A program made the position numbers and the translations under genes. A stretch of DNA of 64,000 bases from Blastococcus sp. TF02A-26. Its GTDB lineage: Bacteria > Actinomycetota > Actinomycetes > Mycobacteriales > Geodermatophilaceae. Each line of letters opens with the position of its first letter. Positions within the stretch are counted from its first letter, which is position 1. Below, in pieces: positions 8,821-17,380 of the stretch. Location: assembly GCF_003319125.1 (NCBI RefSeq), contig NZ_QOHG01000005.1:186001-250000 (forward strand), in the 5' to 3' direction. The notes beneath the pieces are model-generated. The model did not search any database. It was not told the origin of the DNA and saw nothing but the letters and a program-made list of their open reading frames with translations.

Positions 8821-8882
8821 GCGCGTCCTCCCTCACCGCGGACCACGAGGGAGGACGCGCGGGGATCAGGTCACCTGATCCC
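8821..8882. terminator. Composite repeat, copy A: terminator hairpin plus GATCAGGTCACCTGATC palindrome
   Basis: Between convergent genes. A perfect 14-bp stem (8821-8834 / 8847-8860, GCGCGTCCTCCCTC) with a 12-nt loop is followed 1 bp later by an odd palindrome with 10-bp arms (8862-8871 / 8873-8882, core GATCAGGTCACCTGATC). A 16-bp direct repeat CGTCCTCCCTCACCGC occurs at 8804 and 8824. The same module recurs near 24.15 and 25.34 kb. Confidence 0.8.
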
Positions 8883-8900
8883 AGCGGCGACCGCTGCGCG

Positions 8901-11663
8901 TCACCCCAGCCGGACGGCGAGGAGTGCGACGTCGTCCTCGGCGTCGGGCAGGAACAGCCGCTCCAGTACCCGGTCGCACATCTCCTCCAGCGGGAGGTCC
9001 GCGGCCTCCGCCAGCACCTCGACCAGCGCGGCGGTGCCGGCGTCGAGGTCGCGGTCGCGGCGCTCGACCAGGCCGTCGGTGTAGAGCAGGACGGTGCTGC
9101 CCGCGGGCAGGACGACGCAGGAGTCCGTGCGGACGGCGCCGGCGTCGACGCCCAGCAGGAGCTCCCCGGGCAGGTCGAGCACCCGGACGTCGCCGTCCGG
9201 CGCGATCACCACCGGCGTCGGGTGCCCGGCGTCGGACCAGCGCAGCAGCGCGGCGCCCGCCTCGCCCCCCTCGGGTCGCTCCAGCCGGGCGACCAGCGCC
9301 GTCGCCATGACGCCCGGGGCGAGCCCGGCCATGGCGTGGTCCAGCCGGGTGAGCACCTCCGCCGGCGGCGCGCCGGTGGCGTGGCTGATCCCCCGCAGCA
9401 GCCCGCGGACCTGGCCCATCGCCGCCGCGGCGTGCCGGTCGTGGCCGACGACGTCGCCGATCGCCAGCACCGTCGCGCCGTCCTCCTGCGGGAAGGCGTC
9501 GTACCAGTCCCCGCCGATCTCGGCGCCGGCCGCCGCGGGCACGTAGCGGACGACGATGCGGCAGCCGGGCACCTCGGGCGGGGCGGTGAGCATGCTGCGC
9601 TGGAGCGCGTCGGCGAGGTCCCGCTGCTGGGCGTGCAACCGCGCCGAGTGCAGCGCCATCCCCGCCCGGCGCCCGACCTCCACGGCGGCGTCCACCTCCG
9701 CTCGGGTGTGCGGTCCGCGGTCGGGACCGTTGAACAGGCCGAGGGCGCCGATGGTGCGGCCCTGGGCCACGAGCGGCACGACCGCCCCGCCCTCCATGCC
9801 CAGCCGGGAGAGCGCCGTCCGCGTCGCCTCGTCCGGCAGCGCCCGGCGGATGCGACCGGCGTCGATGTGCGGCAGGACCAGCGGGCGCCCGGTGCGGGTG
9901 ACGATCCGCGCCGTCGCGTCGTCGGTCATCACGCCGACCATCCCGTGCACGTACTCGGCCAGCTCGGCGGCGCGGGCGGGGTCCCGGTGCGCCGAGGCGA
10001 GCTCCGCCATGCGGCCCTGGTCGTCGGTGACGACCAGCCAGCACCAGTCCCCCAGGATCGGCACGACCAGCTGGGCCAGCTGTGACACCTGGCGGGTGAT
10101 GTCCAGGTCCCCGGAGAGCACCCGGCCGACGTCGGCGAGCAGCTGCAGGCGCTGGTTGGCCGCGTCGCGCTCCGCGTCGGCCCGCAGCCGGGAGACGGTC
10201 AGGGCGATCTGCGCGGCGAGACCCTCCAGGAGCTCGACGTCCTCGTCGGCGAAGCCGTGGTCGGTGTCCCACACGACGACGAAGCTGCCGAGCAGTCGGC
10301 CCTCGACGCGCAGCGGCAACGCCGCGAGAGCGCGCGTGCCGAGGACCTCGTTGATCTCGGCCATCCGCGGGAAGCGGTCCTCGGCCTGCCGCGGATCGGA
10401 GAAGAGCAGTCGCTCACCGCTGCGTGCCACGTGCCCGTGCGGCAGGTCGTCGTCGTCGGGGGCCAGGAGCACCCCCTCGTCGGGGAGGTGCACGTCGGCG
10501 GCGCTGGCGACCGTGTCGACCAGCCGCCGGGTCAGGTGCAGCCGCAGTCCGCCGCCGTCCTCCGGCACGGTCAGGGCGCTCGCCGAGGCCCCCAGGACGG
10601 CCGCTCCCCGCAGGGCGATCTCGGCGAGGTGCCGGACCGCGGTCGCGTTGGCCATCTCGGCGGCGACCTCGGCGATGGCGGCCGCCCGCTCGACGGCCGA
10701 CATCCGCCGCTGGGACTGCTCCCTCGCCTCGCTGACGTCCTGGATCGTTCCGATCATGCGGGTCGGCTCGCCGCGGACGTCGCGGACCACCCGGCCACGG
10801 GACACCGTCCAGCGCACCGAGCCGTCCGCGCGCAGCGCCCGGGACTCCAGGGCGTACTCCCCGGTCTCGGTGTCCGCCCGCTCCATGGCCTCCCGGACCG
10901 CCGCGTGGTCGTCGGGGTGGACCCGGGACTGCAGGACCGCCTCGATGTCCTCGTCGGCGAGGGCCTCGTCCAGCCCGAACACGGCGGCGCACCTCCGGTC
11001 CCAGGAGACTGCGCCGGTGCGCAGGTCGCGCTCCCAGATGCCGATGCCGCTCGCCTCGAGCGCGATCGCCAGCCGGGCGGCCGAGGTACCGATCACCGAC
11101 TGCGCGGCGGAGAGCTCGAGCTCGGCGACGACGGAGGTGGCCAGCTGTTCGAGCAGCGCACCGTCGTCGTCGGTCCACTCCCGGGGTCGCTCGTCGTACA
11201 CGGCCAGCACCCCGACGACGAGCCCGGACGCGGAGACCAGCGGCGCGCCGAGGTAGGAGAGCACCTGCCCGGACGTCACGGCCGGCAGCTCGGCCACCCG
11301 CGGGTCCGCGGGAGCGTCGGGAACGACCAGCGGCCGGCCCCGGCGGATGGTGAGCGCCGAGAGGGCCCCGGTGAGCGACGCGGGGCCGCCGACCACCCCG
11401 GGAGCCAGCCCGTACCCGCCGACGACGGTGTCGGCGTCGGTGAACAGGGTGACCTTGGCGTGCCCGACGCCGAGCAGCCGGCCGGCGAGGGCGGAGAGCC
11501 GGTCGAACGCCGCCGCCCCGGGGACCTCCAGCAGCAATCGCCGGGCGGCGGCGATCCGGTGCGGATCCGACAGCGCGTCCGGGGCAGGGGAGGACGCCGG
11601 ACCGGCCAGGACCCCTCCTCCAGCGGCGATGCGGCCTCTGGTCCGGCCGCGAGTGGCGACCAT
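8901..11663 (-). CDS. GAF/PAS-sensor SpoIIE-type PP2C serine phosphatase
   Basis: 920-residue cytoplasmic sensor phosphatase. Approximate order: GAF (50-190), PAS/PAC (200-310, with GIGIWERDLRTGAVSWDRR and a PAC-like VRDVRGEPTRMIGTIQDV), GAF (330-490), GAF (510-665), then PPM-type SpoIIE phosphatase (690-918). The phosphatase domain shows GGDWYDAF, AIGDVVGHD and DDVALLAVRL, which carry metal-binding Asp residues. Such proteins usually dephosphorylate anti-sigma factor antagonists and control general-stress sigma factors; no partner is encoded nearby. Start ATG is the first in-frame start upstream of the GAF domain; the open frame continues far upstream but would run over the divergent EAL gene. 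Probable input is redox, light or small ligands. Confidence 0.93.
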   Translation of the reverse strand: MVATRGRTRGRIAAGGGVLAGPASSPAPDALSDPHRIAAARRLLLEVPGAAAFDRLSALAGRLLGVGHAKVTLFTDADTVVGGYGLAPGVVGGPASLTGALSALTIRRGRPLVVPDAPADPRVAELPAVTSGQVLSYLGAPLVSASGLVVGVLAVYDERPREWTDDDGALLEQLATSVVAELELSAAQSVIGTSAARLAIALEASGIGIWERDLRTGAVSWDRRCAAVFGLDEALADEDIEAVLQSRVHPDDHAAVREAMERADTETGEYALESRALRADGSVRWTVSRGRVVRDVRGEPTRMIGTIQDVSEAREQSQRRMSAVERAAAIAEVAAEMANATAVRHLAEIALRGAAVLGASASALTVPEDGGGLRLHLTRRLVDTVASAADVHLPDEGVLLAPDDDDLPHGHVARSGERLLFSDPRQAEDRFPRMAEINEVLGTRALAALPLRVEGRLLGSFVVVWDTDHGFADEDVELLEGLAAQIALTVSRLRADAERDAANQRLQLLADVGRVLSGDLDITRQVSQLAQLVVPILGDWCWLVVTDDQGRMAELASAHRDPARAAELAEYVHGMVGVMTDDATARIVTRTGRPLVLPHIDAGRIRRALPDEATRTALSRLGMEGGAVVPLVAQGRTIGALGLFNGPDRGPHTRAEVDAAVEVGRRAGMALHSARLHAQQRDLADALQRSMLTAPPEVPGCRIVVRYVPAAAGAEIGGDWYDAFPQEDGATVLAIGDVVGHDRHAAAAMGQVRGLLRGISHATGAPPAEVLTRLDHAMAGLAPGVMATALVARLERPEGGEAGAALLRWSDAGHPTPVVIAPDGDVRVLDLPGELLLGVDAGAVRTDSCVVLPAGSTVLLYTDGLVERRDRDLDAGTAALVEVLAEAADLPLEEMCDRVLERLFLPDAEDDVALLAVRLG

Positions 11664-11780
11664 GCTGACACGCGGGTACGGAACGACACCGTCCGACTCG
11701 CGCGGTGGGTCCTCCCCCGGCGGGGTGACGCGCAGGTGGTCCCGGTCAACCACGGAGCCCGGCCGTCCGATGACCCCTGC

Positions 11781-12878
11781 ATGACGGCGTCCCCGAGCAG
11801 CGTGCTGCCCGACTGTCGTCCCCTGCTGGCCGATCCCGGCGACCTGACGATGGTGTTCCAGCCGATCGTCGACCTCGCCGCCGCGCGGGTCGTCGGGTAC
11901 GAGGCCCTGGCCCGCTTCCCCGGCACCGCCTCCCCCGAGGTGTGGTTCGCCGCCGCGCACGAGACCGGCGTGGGTCCGGAGCTCGAGGCGCTGGCGCTGC
12001 ACAAGGCGCTGGCCGCCCGGTCCGACCTGCCCCCGGACACCTTCCTCACCGTGAACGTGAGCCCGCACCTGCTCGGCAGCGCGCCGGTGCAGGCCGCGCT
12101 GCGCTCGGTCGCGGACCTGCGCCGCGTCGTCGTCGAGCTCACCGAGCACGCGGTGGTGGACGACGTCCCCGCGCTGCTCCGCGAGGTCGACGTGCTGCGC
12201 GCCCGCGGCGCGCTCATCGCCCTGGACGACGCCGGCACCGGCTACTCCGGGCTGCAGATGCTCACCACGGTGCGCCCGCAGCTGGTCAAGCTCGACCGCG
12301 CACTGGTCAGCGACCTCGACAGCGACCCCGCGCGCCTCGCCCTCGCCGAGATGGTCGGCGACTTCGCCGGCCGGATCGACGCCTGGCTGCTGGCCGAGGG
12401 CGTCGAGACCGCCGCCGAGCTCGCCGCGCTGAGCCGGCTGGGCACGCCGCTGGCGCAGGGCTGGCTGCTGGGCCGGCCGGCGCCGGAGTTCCGCCCGCTG
12501 GCCCCGGACGTGGTGCGGATGATCCGTGCCTGCGCGGCCCGTGCCCGGATCACCGACAGCGTGGCCGGTCTCGTCCGCCCCGTGCGCCGGGCCGCCGCCG
12601 GCGAGCCGGTGATGGGCATCCCGCCGCTGGTGCTGGTCGGCCCCGACGAGGAGCCCCTCGCGCTGCGCCTGGCCGATCCACGGACCGCCGAGGCCTACAC
12701 CGCGCCCGTGTCGCTGCGCGTGCCGCCGGACGCCGACGTGCGGCAGACCCTGCAGCGCGCCCTGACCCGGCCTCCCGCCCAGCGGTTCGACCCCGTGGTC
12801 TGCACCGACGCGACCGGCGCCGTCGTCGGTCTGCTGCGCGTCGACGACCTCGCCACGGCCGTCGCCGACCGATCCTGA
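11781..12878 (+). CDS. EAL-domain c-di-GMP phosphodiesterase
   Basis: 365 residues. EAL domain spans about residues 15-240 and would hydrolyse c-di-GMP to pGpG. All main catalytic elements are visible: EAL at residues 41-43 (VGYEALARF), NVSPH, ELTEH, the metal-site DDAGTGYSGL, KLDRALV and AEGVET. After the EAL domain a C-terminal segment of about 100 residues (IPPLVLVGPDEEPLALR... onward) resembles the CBS-like tail found in other actinobacterial EAL proteins; its ligand is unknown. ATG at 11781 follows 117 bp of shared upstream region with the divergent SpoIIE phosphatase gene. It is the only EAL protein in a window with four GGDEF proteins. Confidence 0.93.
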   Translation: MTASPSSVLPDCRPLLADPGDLTMVFQPIVDLAAARVVGYEALARFPGTASPEVWFAAAHETGVGPELEALALHKALAARSDLPPDTFLTVNVSPHLLGSAPVQAALRSVADLRRVVVELTEHAVVDDVPALLREVDVLRARGALIALDDAGTGYSGLQMLTTVRPQLVKLDRALVSDLDSDPARLALAEMVGDFAGRIDAWLLAEGVETAAELAALSRLGTPLAQGWLLGRPAPEFRPLAPDVVRMIRACAARARITDSVAGLVRPVRRAAAGEPVMGIPPLVLVGPDEEPLALRLADPRTAEAYTAPVSLRVPPDADVRQTLQRALTRPPAQRFDPVVCTDATGAVVGLLRVDDLATAVADRS

Positions 12879-12928
12879 TCCGTCCCGCCCCCGGTCCCGG
12901 GGCACCCACGACCACCTGGAGGAACCCC

Positions 12929-13105
12929 GTGAAGACCTTCGCCTGCGGCGACATCATCCCCGGCTGCGGCTCGACGTTCACCGCCGACGACGAGGCCGGC
13001 ATCCTCGCCCAGACCCGCCGGCACGCCGTCGAGGCGCACGGCATGGCCGAGCCCGGTACCGACAGCGACGGCCCGGTGCGCGCCCACATCCGCGACGCCG
13101 CCTGA
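12929..13105 (+). CDS. DUF1059 small protein
   Basis: 58-residue protein, MKTFACGDIIPGC at the N-terminus and TRRHAVEAHGM later, fitting the DUF1059 family. Two Cys (6 and 13) and two His suggest a small metal-binding fold; no function is established to my knowledge. GTG start with an ideal GGAGGAA ribosome site 6 bp upstream. It follows the EAL gene by 50 bp on the same strand and is followed by a GC-rich hairpin, so it may be co-transcribed with the EAL gene. Confidence 0.88.
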   Translation: MKTFACGDIIPGCGSTFTADDEAGILAQTRRHAVEAHGMAEPGTDSDGPVRAHIRDAA

Positions 13106-13106
13106 C

Positions 13107-13167
13107 GAAGGACCCCCTCCCTCCCCACCCTCGCAGGCCCGGGGCGGGTCCCCGGGAGGGGGCCGAC
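13107..13167. terminator. GAAGGACCCCCTC-type terminator repeat, copy 1
   Basis: Stem CCCCCTCCC (13113-13121) / GGGAGGGGG (13154-13162) with inner GC-rich pairing, between the DUF1059 and aldo/keto reductase genes. It shares GAAGGACCCCCTC at its left edge and GAGGGGGCCGAC at its right edge with a second copy at 32073-32135. Confidence 0.7.
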
Positions 13168-13175
13168 GGTGGTCG

Positions 13176-14099
13176 CTAGGCCGAGGCGGCGTCCAGCAGC
13201 GCGCGCTCGTCGTCGGTCAGCACGAGGTCCAGCATCGGCAGCAGGTCGGCCAGCTGCTCGACGGAGCGGCCGCTGGCGATCGGCGCGGTGACCGTCGGCC
13301 GGTCGGCCAGCCAGCGCAGGGCCACCGCCGCCGACGTCACGCCGCGCCCGTCGGCGACCTCCCGCAGGGCACCCAGCACCCGGTCGCCCCGCTCGCCGAC
13401 GTAGGCGGCCGCACCCCGAGCCCGGGGTGAGTCGATCCGCTCCCCGGCGCGGTACTTGCCGGTCAGGAAGCCCTTCGCCAACCCGAAGTACGGGAAGCAG
13501 CCGAGGTCGGCACCGGCGACGACGTCGCACAGCTCGTCCTCGTAGACCGGCCGCTCCATCAGGTTGTAGTGCGGCTGCAGCGCCACGTACCCGGTCACGC
13601 CGAGGCGCGTCGCCGTGTCGAGCGCCTCGGTCAGCCGTGCGGCGGAGTGGTTGGACGCCGCGGCGTAGCGGACCTTCCCGGCCTGCACGAGCTCGTCGAA
13701 GGCCTGCAGCGTCTCGTCCAGCGGGGTGCTCTCGTCGTCGTAGTGCGCGTAGTAGACGTCGATCCGGTCGGTGCGCAGGTTGGTCAGCGAGCGCTCCGCG
13801 GCGGCGCGGATCTCGGCCGCCGACAGCGGGTGCTCCTTGCGACCGGGCGAGGCCTTCGTGGCGACGACGACCTGGTCACGGGCACCGCGCGCCGCCAGCC
13901 AGCCGCCCAGGATCTGCTCGGAGCGGCCGTCGCCGTACATCTCCGCGGTGTCGACCATGGGCCGCTGCGGACCGGGCACGGCGTCGACGAACCGGTCGAG
14001 CAGGGCGTGCGACGTGGGCTCGTCCGCCGTCCACCCGAACACGTTGGCACCGAGGCACAGATCGCTGACGACGAGGTCGGTCCGGGGCATCGCAGGCAC
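13176..14099 (-). CDS. Aldo/keto reductase
   Basis: 307-residue NADPH-dependent oxidoreductase of the AKR superfamily (TIM barrel). The catalytic tetrad is visible: Asp and Tyr in VDTAEMYGDGRSEQILG, Lys in VVVATKAS, His in IDVYYAHYDD. The segment VRYAAASNHSAARL matches the AKR cofactor-side strand. I place the start at GTG 14099 (VPAMPRTDL) because TACGGT lies 6 bp upstream, the leaderless pattern seen across this window; ATG 14090 is three codons later. Substrate unknown; the AKR11/12-like stand-alone context gives no pathway. Divergent from the HU gene. Confidence 0.92.
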   Translation of the reverse strand: MPAMPRTDLVVSDLCLGANVFGWTADEPTSHALLDRFVDAVPGPQRPMVDTAEMYGDGRSEQILGGWLAARGARDQVVVATKASPGRKEHPLSAAEIRAAAERSLTNLRTDRIDVYYAHYDDESTPLDETLQAFDELVQAGKVRYAAASNHSAARLTEALDTATRLGVTGYVALQPHYNLMERPVYEDELCDVVAGADLGCFPYFGLAKGFLTGKYRAGERIDSPRARGAAAYVGERGDRVLGALREVADGRGVTSAAVALRWLADRPTVTAPIASGRSVEQLADLLPMLDLVLTDDERALLDAASA

Positions 14100-14105
14100 G
14101 TCACC

Positions 14106-14111
14106 ACCGTA
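14106..14111 (-). promoter_or_regulatory. Leaderless -10 box of the aldo/keto reductase gene
   Basis: TACGGT on the minus strand, 6 bp before GTG 14099. It decides between the GTG and the ATG three codons later. The remainder of the 14100-14308 gap shows only GC-rich sequence with no gene; the HU promoter was not identified. Confidence 0.5.
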
Positions 14112-14308
14112 GGTGGGGCACCCGGAGCCGCCGTGGGACGGCTGTGACCTGCGGTGCACGGCCACCCCCACAGTGGCGGGACGCCGGGCGGACGTGGCAG
14201 CGTGCACCCCCGGTCCGCCACTCCCGGCCCGCCCGGCGAGGAGACGGACCCGTTCGTCCACGACCGGACGCCGAGACGCGGCGCCGGTACCCACCCGAGA
14301 GGACCCCC

Positions 14309-14596
14309 GTGAACAAGGCCGAACTCGTCTCCGCCATCGCCAAGCGCGCCGACGTGCCCGCCTCCACCGTCGACTCCGTGCTCGCCGGCCTCCAGGAGGA
14401 GCTCGTCGACGCCATCACCCGTGGCGAGAAGGTCGCCGTCTCCGGCCTGCTGACCGTCGAGCGCACGCAGCGCTCCGCCCGCACCGGCCGCAACCCGCAG
14501 ACCGGTGAGTCGATCGAGATCGCCGCCGCCAACACCGTCAAGGTGACCGCCGGCTCGAACCTGAAGAAGGCCGCCAGCAGCGTCCCGGTGAAGTAA
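14309..14596 (+). CDS. hup: HU family DNA-binding protein
   Basis: 95-residue nucleoid protein that bends and compacts DNA as a dimer. The HU/IHF signature is seen as RTQRSARTGRNPQTGESIEI, with MNKAELVSAIAKRADVPAS at the N-terminus and AGSNLKKA at the C-terminus. It has no Lys/Ala-rich C-terminal tail, so it is a short HU rather than the long mycobacterial HupB type. GTG start with GAGAGGA upstream. A 16-bp perfect stem immediately follows the stop, so it is probably monocistronic. Confidence 0.95.
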   Translation: MNKAELVSAIAKRADVPASTVDSVLAGLQEELVDAITRGEKVAVSGLLTVERTQRSARTGRNPQTGESIEIAAANTVKVTAGSNLKKAASSVPVK

Positions 14597-14611
14597 CACC
14601 CCCGGACTGCG

Positions 14612-14647
14612 GAGTCCCCCCTCACCGGGCACGGTGAGGGGGGACTC
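14612..14647 (+). terminator. Terminator hairpin after HU gene
   Basis: Perfect 16-bp stem GAGTCCCCCCTCACCG / CGGTGAGGGGGGACTC with GGCA loop, 15 bp after the HU stop. Its sequence belongs to the same CCCTCACCG...CGGTGAGGG family as the hairpins near 8.82, 24.17 and 25.34 kb, but without the GATCAGGT palindrome. Confidence 0.85.
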
Positions 14648-14671
14648 GCTGTCTACGAGGGAGGACGACGC

Positions 14672-15913
14672 GTGACGGAACTGAGGGTGGACACCGACCC
14701 GGCGGAGGTCGGTCTCGACCCCGCCCGCCTGGACCGCCTCGACCGGCGGCTGGCCCGCTTCGTCGACGAGGGCCGCATGCCCGGCTTCCTCGTCACCGTC
14801 GCCCGGCACGGCCGCCTCGCGCACGTGGGCCGCTACGGCTCCCGGGACGTCGAGCGCGGGCTCCCGGTCGAGCCGGACACCCGCTGGCGCATCTACTCGA
14901 TGACCAAGCCGGTCACCTCGGTCGCGGCGATGTCGCTCTACGAGGAGGGCGCGTTCCAGCTGACCGACCCGATCAGCGCCTGGCTGCCGGAGTTCGCCGA
15001 CACCCGCGTGTACGTCGCCGGCTCCGCGCAGAAGCCGGTCACCGCGCCGCTGATGGAGCCCATCCGCGTGTGGCACCTGCTGACGCACACCGCCGGCCTC
15101 ACCTACGGCTTCCACCACGCCCACCCGGTCGACGCGATGTACCGGGCGGCGGGCTTCGAGTGGGGCAGCCCCGCGGGCGCCGACTCCGCCGAGGTCTGCC
15201 GGCAGTGGGCGGCGATCCCGCTGGTCTTCCAGCCGGGCAGCGAGTGGAACTACGGGGTCTCCACCGACGTGCTGGGCCGGCTCGTCGAGGTGGTGGCCGG
15301 CAAGCCGCTCGACGAGGTGTTCGCCGAGCGCGTGTTCGGCCCGCTGGGGATGACCGAGACGTCGTTCGGGCTGCGTCCCGGGGACGACCCCGACTCGCTG
15401 GCCCGCCTCTACGCCGCCGTCCCCGCCGCGGGCGGGACGACGTACGCCCCGCTGGACGCGATGGGCGCGGCCGCGCTCTCGAAGCCGGCGTTCCTCTCCG
15501 GCGGCGGGGGGCTGGTCTCGACCGCCGGCGACTACCTGCGGTTCGTCGAGTGCCTGCGCCGCGGCGGCGCGTACGACGGCGGCCGGGTGCTGGGCTCACG
15601 GACGCTGGCGCACATGGTCCGCAACCACCTGCCGGGGGACCAGGACCTGGAGACGTTCGGCCGGCCGCTGTTCGCCGAGACCCCGCTGCGGGGTGTCGGC
15701 TTCGGGCTGGGCTTCTCGATGGTGCTCGACCCGGCGCGCTACGGCGTCGTCTCCAGCGTCGGCGACTACAGCTGGGGCGGGGCGGCGTCCACCGCCTTCT
15801 ACGTCGACCCGGTCGAGGACCTCACGGTCAGCTTCTACACGCAGCTGCTGCCCTCGAGCACGCTGCCGATCCGCAACTACCTGCGCCAGCTGGTCAACCA
15901 GGCCCTGGTGTGA
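14672..15913 (+). CDS. Beta-lactamase family serine hydrolase
   Basis: 413-residue class C beta-lactamase/esterase fold enzyme. The SxxK nucleophile motif is SMTK in RIYSMTKPVTSVAAM (about residues 76-79), the second motif is the Tyr in SEWNYGVSTDVLGRLVEV, and the third region reads DYSWGGAASTAFYVDP, typical of EstB-like esterases rather than true beta-lactamases (WGG in place of KTG). No signal peptide is visible, so it is probably cytoplasmic. GTG start with GAGGGAGGAC upstream. It ends next to a 26-bp inverted repeat shared with the convergent MaoC gene. Likely an esterase or lactonase of unknown substrate. Confidence 0.92.
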   Translation: MTELRVDTDPAEVGLDPARLDRLDRRLARFVDEGRMPGFLVTVARHGRLAHVGRYGSRDVERGLPVEPDTRWRIYSMTKPVTSVAAMSLYEEGAFQLTDPISAWLPEFADTRVYVAGSAQKPVTAPLMEPIRVWHLLTHTAGLTYGFHHAHPVDAMYRAAGFEWGSPAGADSAEVCRQWAAIPLVFQPGSEWNYGVSTDVLGRLVEVVAGKPLDEVFAERVFGPLGMTETSFGLRPGDDPDSLARLYAAVPAAGGTTYAPLDAMGAAALSKPAFLSGGGGLVSTAGDYLRFVECLRRGGAYDGGRVLGSRTLAHMVRNHLPGDQDLETFGRPLFAETPLRGVGFGLGFSMVLDPARYGVVSSVGDYSWGGAASTAFYVDPVEDLTVSFYTQLLPSSTLPIRNYLRQLVNQALV

Positions 15914-15918
15914 CCCGG

Positions 15919-15976
15919 GCATGGGTACCGATACCCGTGTCCCGGCCGCTCGGGACGCGGGTATCGGTACCCATGC
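15919..15976. terminator. Bidirectional hairpin between convergent genes
   Basis: 26-bp arms (15919-15944 / 15951-15976) beginning GCATGGGTACCGATACCC, with one G-T mismatch and a 6-nt loop. It fills the whole gap between the serine hydrolase and MaoC gene stops, so it can serve both directions. Confidence 0.85.
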
Positions 15977-15977
15977 C

Positions 15978-16439
15978 TCAGAGGTAGCGGCGGTAGACGA
16001 CGGTGGCGACCATCGCCGGCTTGGTGCCGCCCTCGATCTCGATCGTGACGTCGATGTTGACCTGGATGCCGCCGTCGAACGGCGTGGCCCCGGCCAGCGT
16101 GGCGCCGGCCCGCACGCGGGCGCCGACCGGCACCGGCGAGGGGAAGCGCACCTTCTCGGTGCCGTAGTTGACGCCCATGCGGAAGCCCTGCATGTCCACG
16201 ATCTGGGGCAGCAGCGAGGGGACCAGCGACAGCGTCAGGTACCCGTGCGCGATCGGCCCGCCGAAGGGGCTCTCCTTCGTCGCCCGCTCCGGGTCCACGT
16301 GGATCCACTGGTGGTCACCGGTCGCCTCGGCGAACAGGTTGACCTGCTCCTGGGTGATCGTCTGCCACTCGCTGTAGCCCATGTGCTGGCCGACGAGGCC
16401 CTGCACGCCCTCGATGCCCTCGACAACCGTCTGCGCCAT
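15978..16439 (-). CDS. MaoC family (R)-hydratase (HtdZ/Rv0130-like)
   Basis: 153-residue single-hotdog dehydratase. The catalytic motif is FAEATGDHQWIHVDPERA with the Asp and His of the R-hydratase family, followed by GGPIAHGYLTLSL. Length and sequence style match the homodimeric enoyl-CoA hydratase Rv0130 (HtdZ) of mycobacteria. ATG 16439 (MAQTVVEGIEG) has GAGAGGGG upstream; an earlier in-frame ATG at 16484 is less supported. Divergent from the folP2-like gene. Probably feeds beta-oxidation or 3-hydroxyacyl metabolism like the first MaoC gene. Confidence 0.93.
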   Translation of the reverse strand: MAQTVVEGIEGVQGLVGQHMGYSEWQTITQEQVNLFAEATGDHQWIHVDPERATKESPFGGPIAHGYLTLSLVPSLLPQIVDMQGFRMGVNYGTEKVRFPSPVPVGARVRAGATLAGATPFDGGIQVNIDVTIEIEGGTKPAMVATVVYRRYL

Positions 16440-16510
16440 GTGCTCTGTCCCCTCTCGATCGAATACCTTGGCGCACTCCACCACACCGGCTCGGGAGAGG
16501 GAGGAACGGG

Positions 16511-17371
16511 TTGCTCCGCATCGGCGCGCTCGACGTGCCCGACGGCCACCTGGTCGTCATGGCGATCGTGAACCGCACGCCCGACTCCTTCTACGACCGC
16601 GGCGCGACCTACGAGCTCACCAAGGCCGTCGAGCGGGTGGACCAGGTCGTCGCCGAGGGCGCGGACATGGTGGACGTCGGCGGGGTCAAGGCCGCGCCCG
16701 GCGAGGAGGTCGACGCCGCGGAGGAGATCCGGCGCACCGTCGACCTGGTCGCCGCCATCCGCGCCGCGCACCCCACGCTGCCGATCTCCATCGACACCTG
16801 GCGCGCCGAGGTCGCCCGCGAGGTGCTGGCCGCCGGCGCCGACGTCGTCAACGACGCCTGGGGCGGGGTGGACCCGGACCTGGCCGTCGTCGCCGCCGAG
16901 GCCGGCGCGGGGATCGTCTGCACGCACGCCGGCGGGCTGCCGCCGCGTACCCGGCCGCACCGGGTCGCCTACGACGACGTCGTCGCCGACATCGTCACGC
17001 GGACGACGGCGCTGGCCGAGGCGGCCGTGGCGGCGGGCGTCGACCGCGAGCGGGTGCTGATCGACCCCGGCCACGACTTCGGCAAGAACACCCGGCACTC
17101 GCTGGAGGCCACCCGGCGGCTCGGCGAGCTCGTCGACACGGGCTGGCCGGTCCTCGTGGCCCTGTCCAACAAGGACTTCGTGGGCGAGACCCTCGACGTC
17201 GTCCTCGACCAGCGGCTGACCGGCACGCTCGCCACGACGGCGGTGAGTGCCTGGCTGGGCGCCCGGGTGTTCCGCGCGCACGACGTCGCCCCCACCCGTC
17301 AGACGCTCGACATGGTCGCGTCGATCCGCGGCGACCGGCCTCCGGCGCGGACGGTGCGCGGCCTCGCCTAG
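16511..17371 (+). CDS. folP: Dihydropteroate synthase paralogue (FolP2-type)
   Basis: 286-residue TIM-barrel protein of the DHPS family. The family signature reads MAIVNRTPDSFYDRG, with Arg where DHPS usually has Val (NVTPDSF), and later DVGGVKA, SIDTW, NDAWGG, IDPGHDFGKN, LSNKDFVGET and a C-terminal RPPARTVRGLA. These match mycobacterial FolP2 rather than FolP1. Mycobacterial FolP2 is reported not to provide DHPS activity, so classical folate synthesis is doubtful; no other folate genes are adjacent. The TTG start is supported by GGAGGAAC just upstream and by absence of a better start. The downstream thioesterase gene begins 9 bp after the stop. Confidence 0.9.
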   Translation: MLRIGALDVPDGHLVVMAIVNRTPDSFYDRGATYELTKAVERVDQVVAEGADMVDVGGVKAAPGEEVDAAEEIRRTVDLVAAIRAAHPTLPISIDTWRAEVAREVLAAGADVVNDAWGGVDPDLAVVAAEAGAGIVCTHAGGLPPRTRPHRVAYDDVVADIVTRTTALAEAAVAAGVDRERVLIDPGHDFGKNTRHSLEATRRLGELVDTGWPVLVALSNKDFVGETLDVVLDQRLTGTLATTAVSAWLGARVFRAHDVAPTRQTLDMVASIRGDRPPARTVRGLA

Positions 17372-17374
17372 GTT
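17369..17374 (+). promoter_or_regulatory. Leaderless -10 box overlapping the folP2-like stop codon
   Basis: TAGGTT lies 6 bp before the thioesterase ATG at 17381. Its first three bases are the TAG stop of the preceding gene. No Shine-Dalgarno is present, so the thioesterase may be translated from a leaderless mRNA. Confidence 0.55.
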
Positions 17375-17380
17375 CCGGGC

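Noticed and set aside
10257-11780. Long N-terminal extension of the EAL gene
   Set aside because: It lies antisense to the phosphatase gene; the EAL domain begins just after ATG 11781.
8901-12905. 1334-residue reading of the SpoIIE phosphatase frame
   Set aside because: Upstream of 11663 the frame covers the antisense of the EAL gene and shows no domain; the GAF domain starts just after ATG 11663.
14672-15913. True antibiotic-resistance beta-lactamase
   Set aside because: No signal peptide and a WGG motif in place of KTG; EstB-type esterase is more likely.
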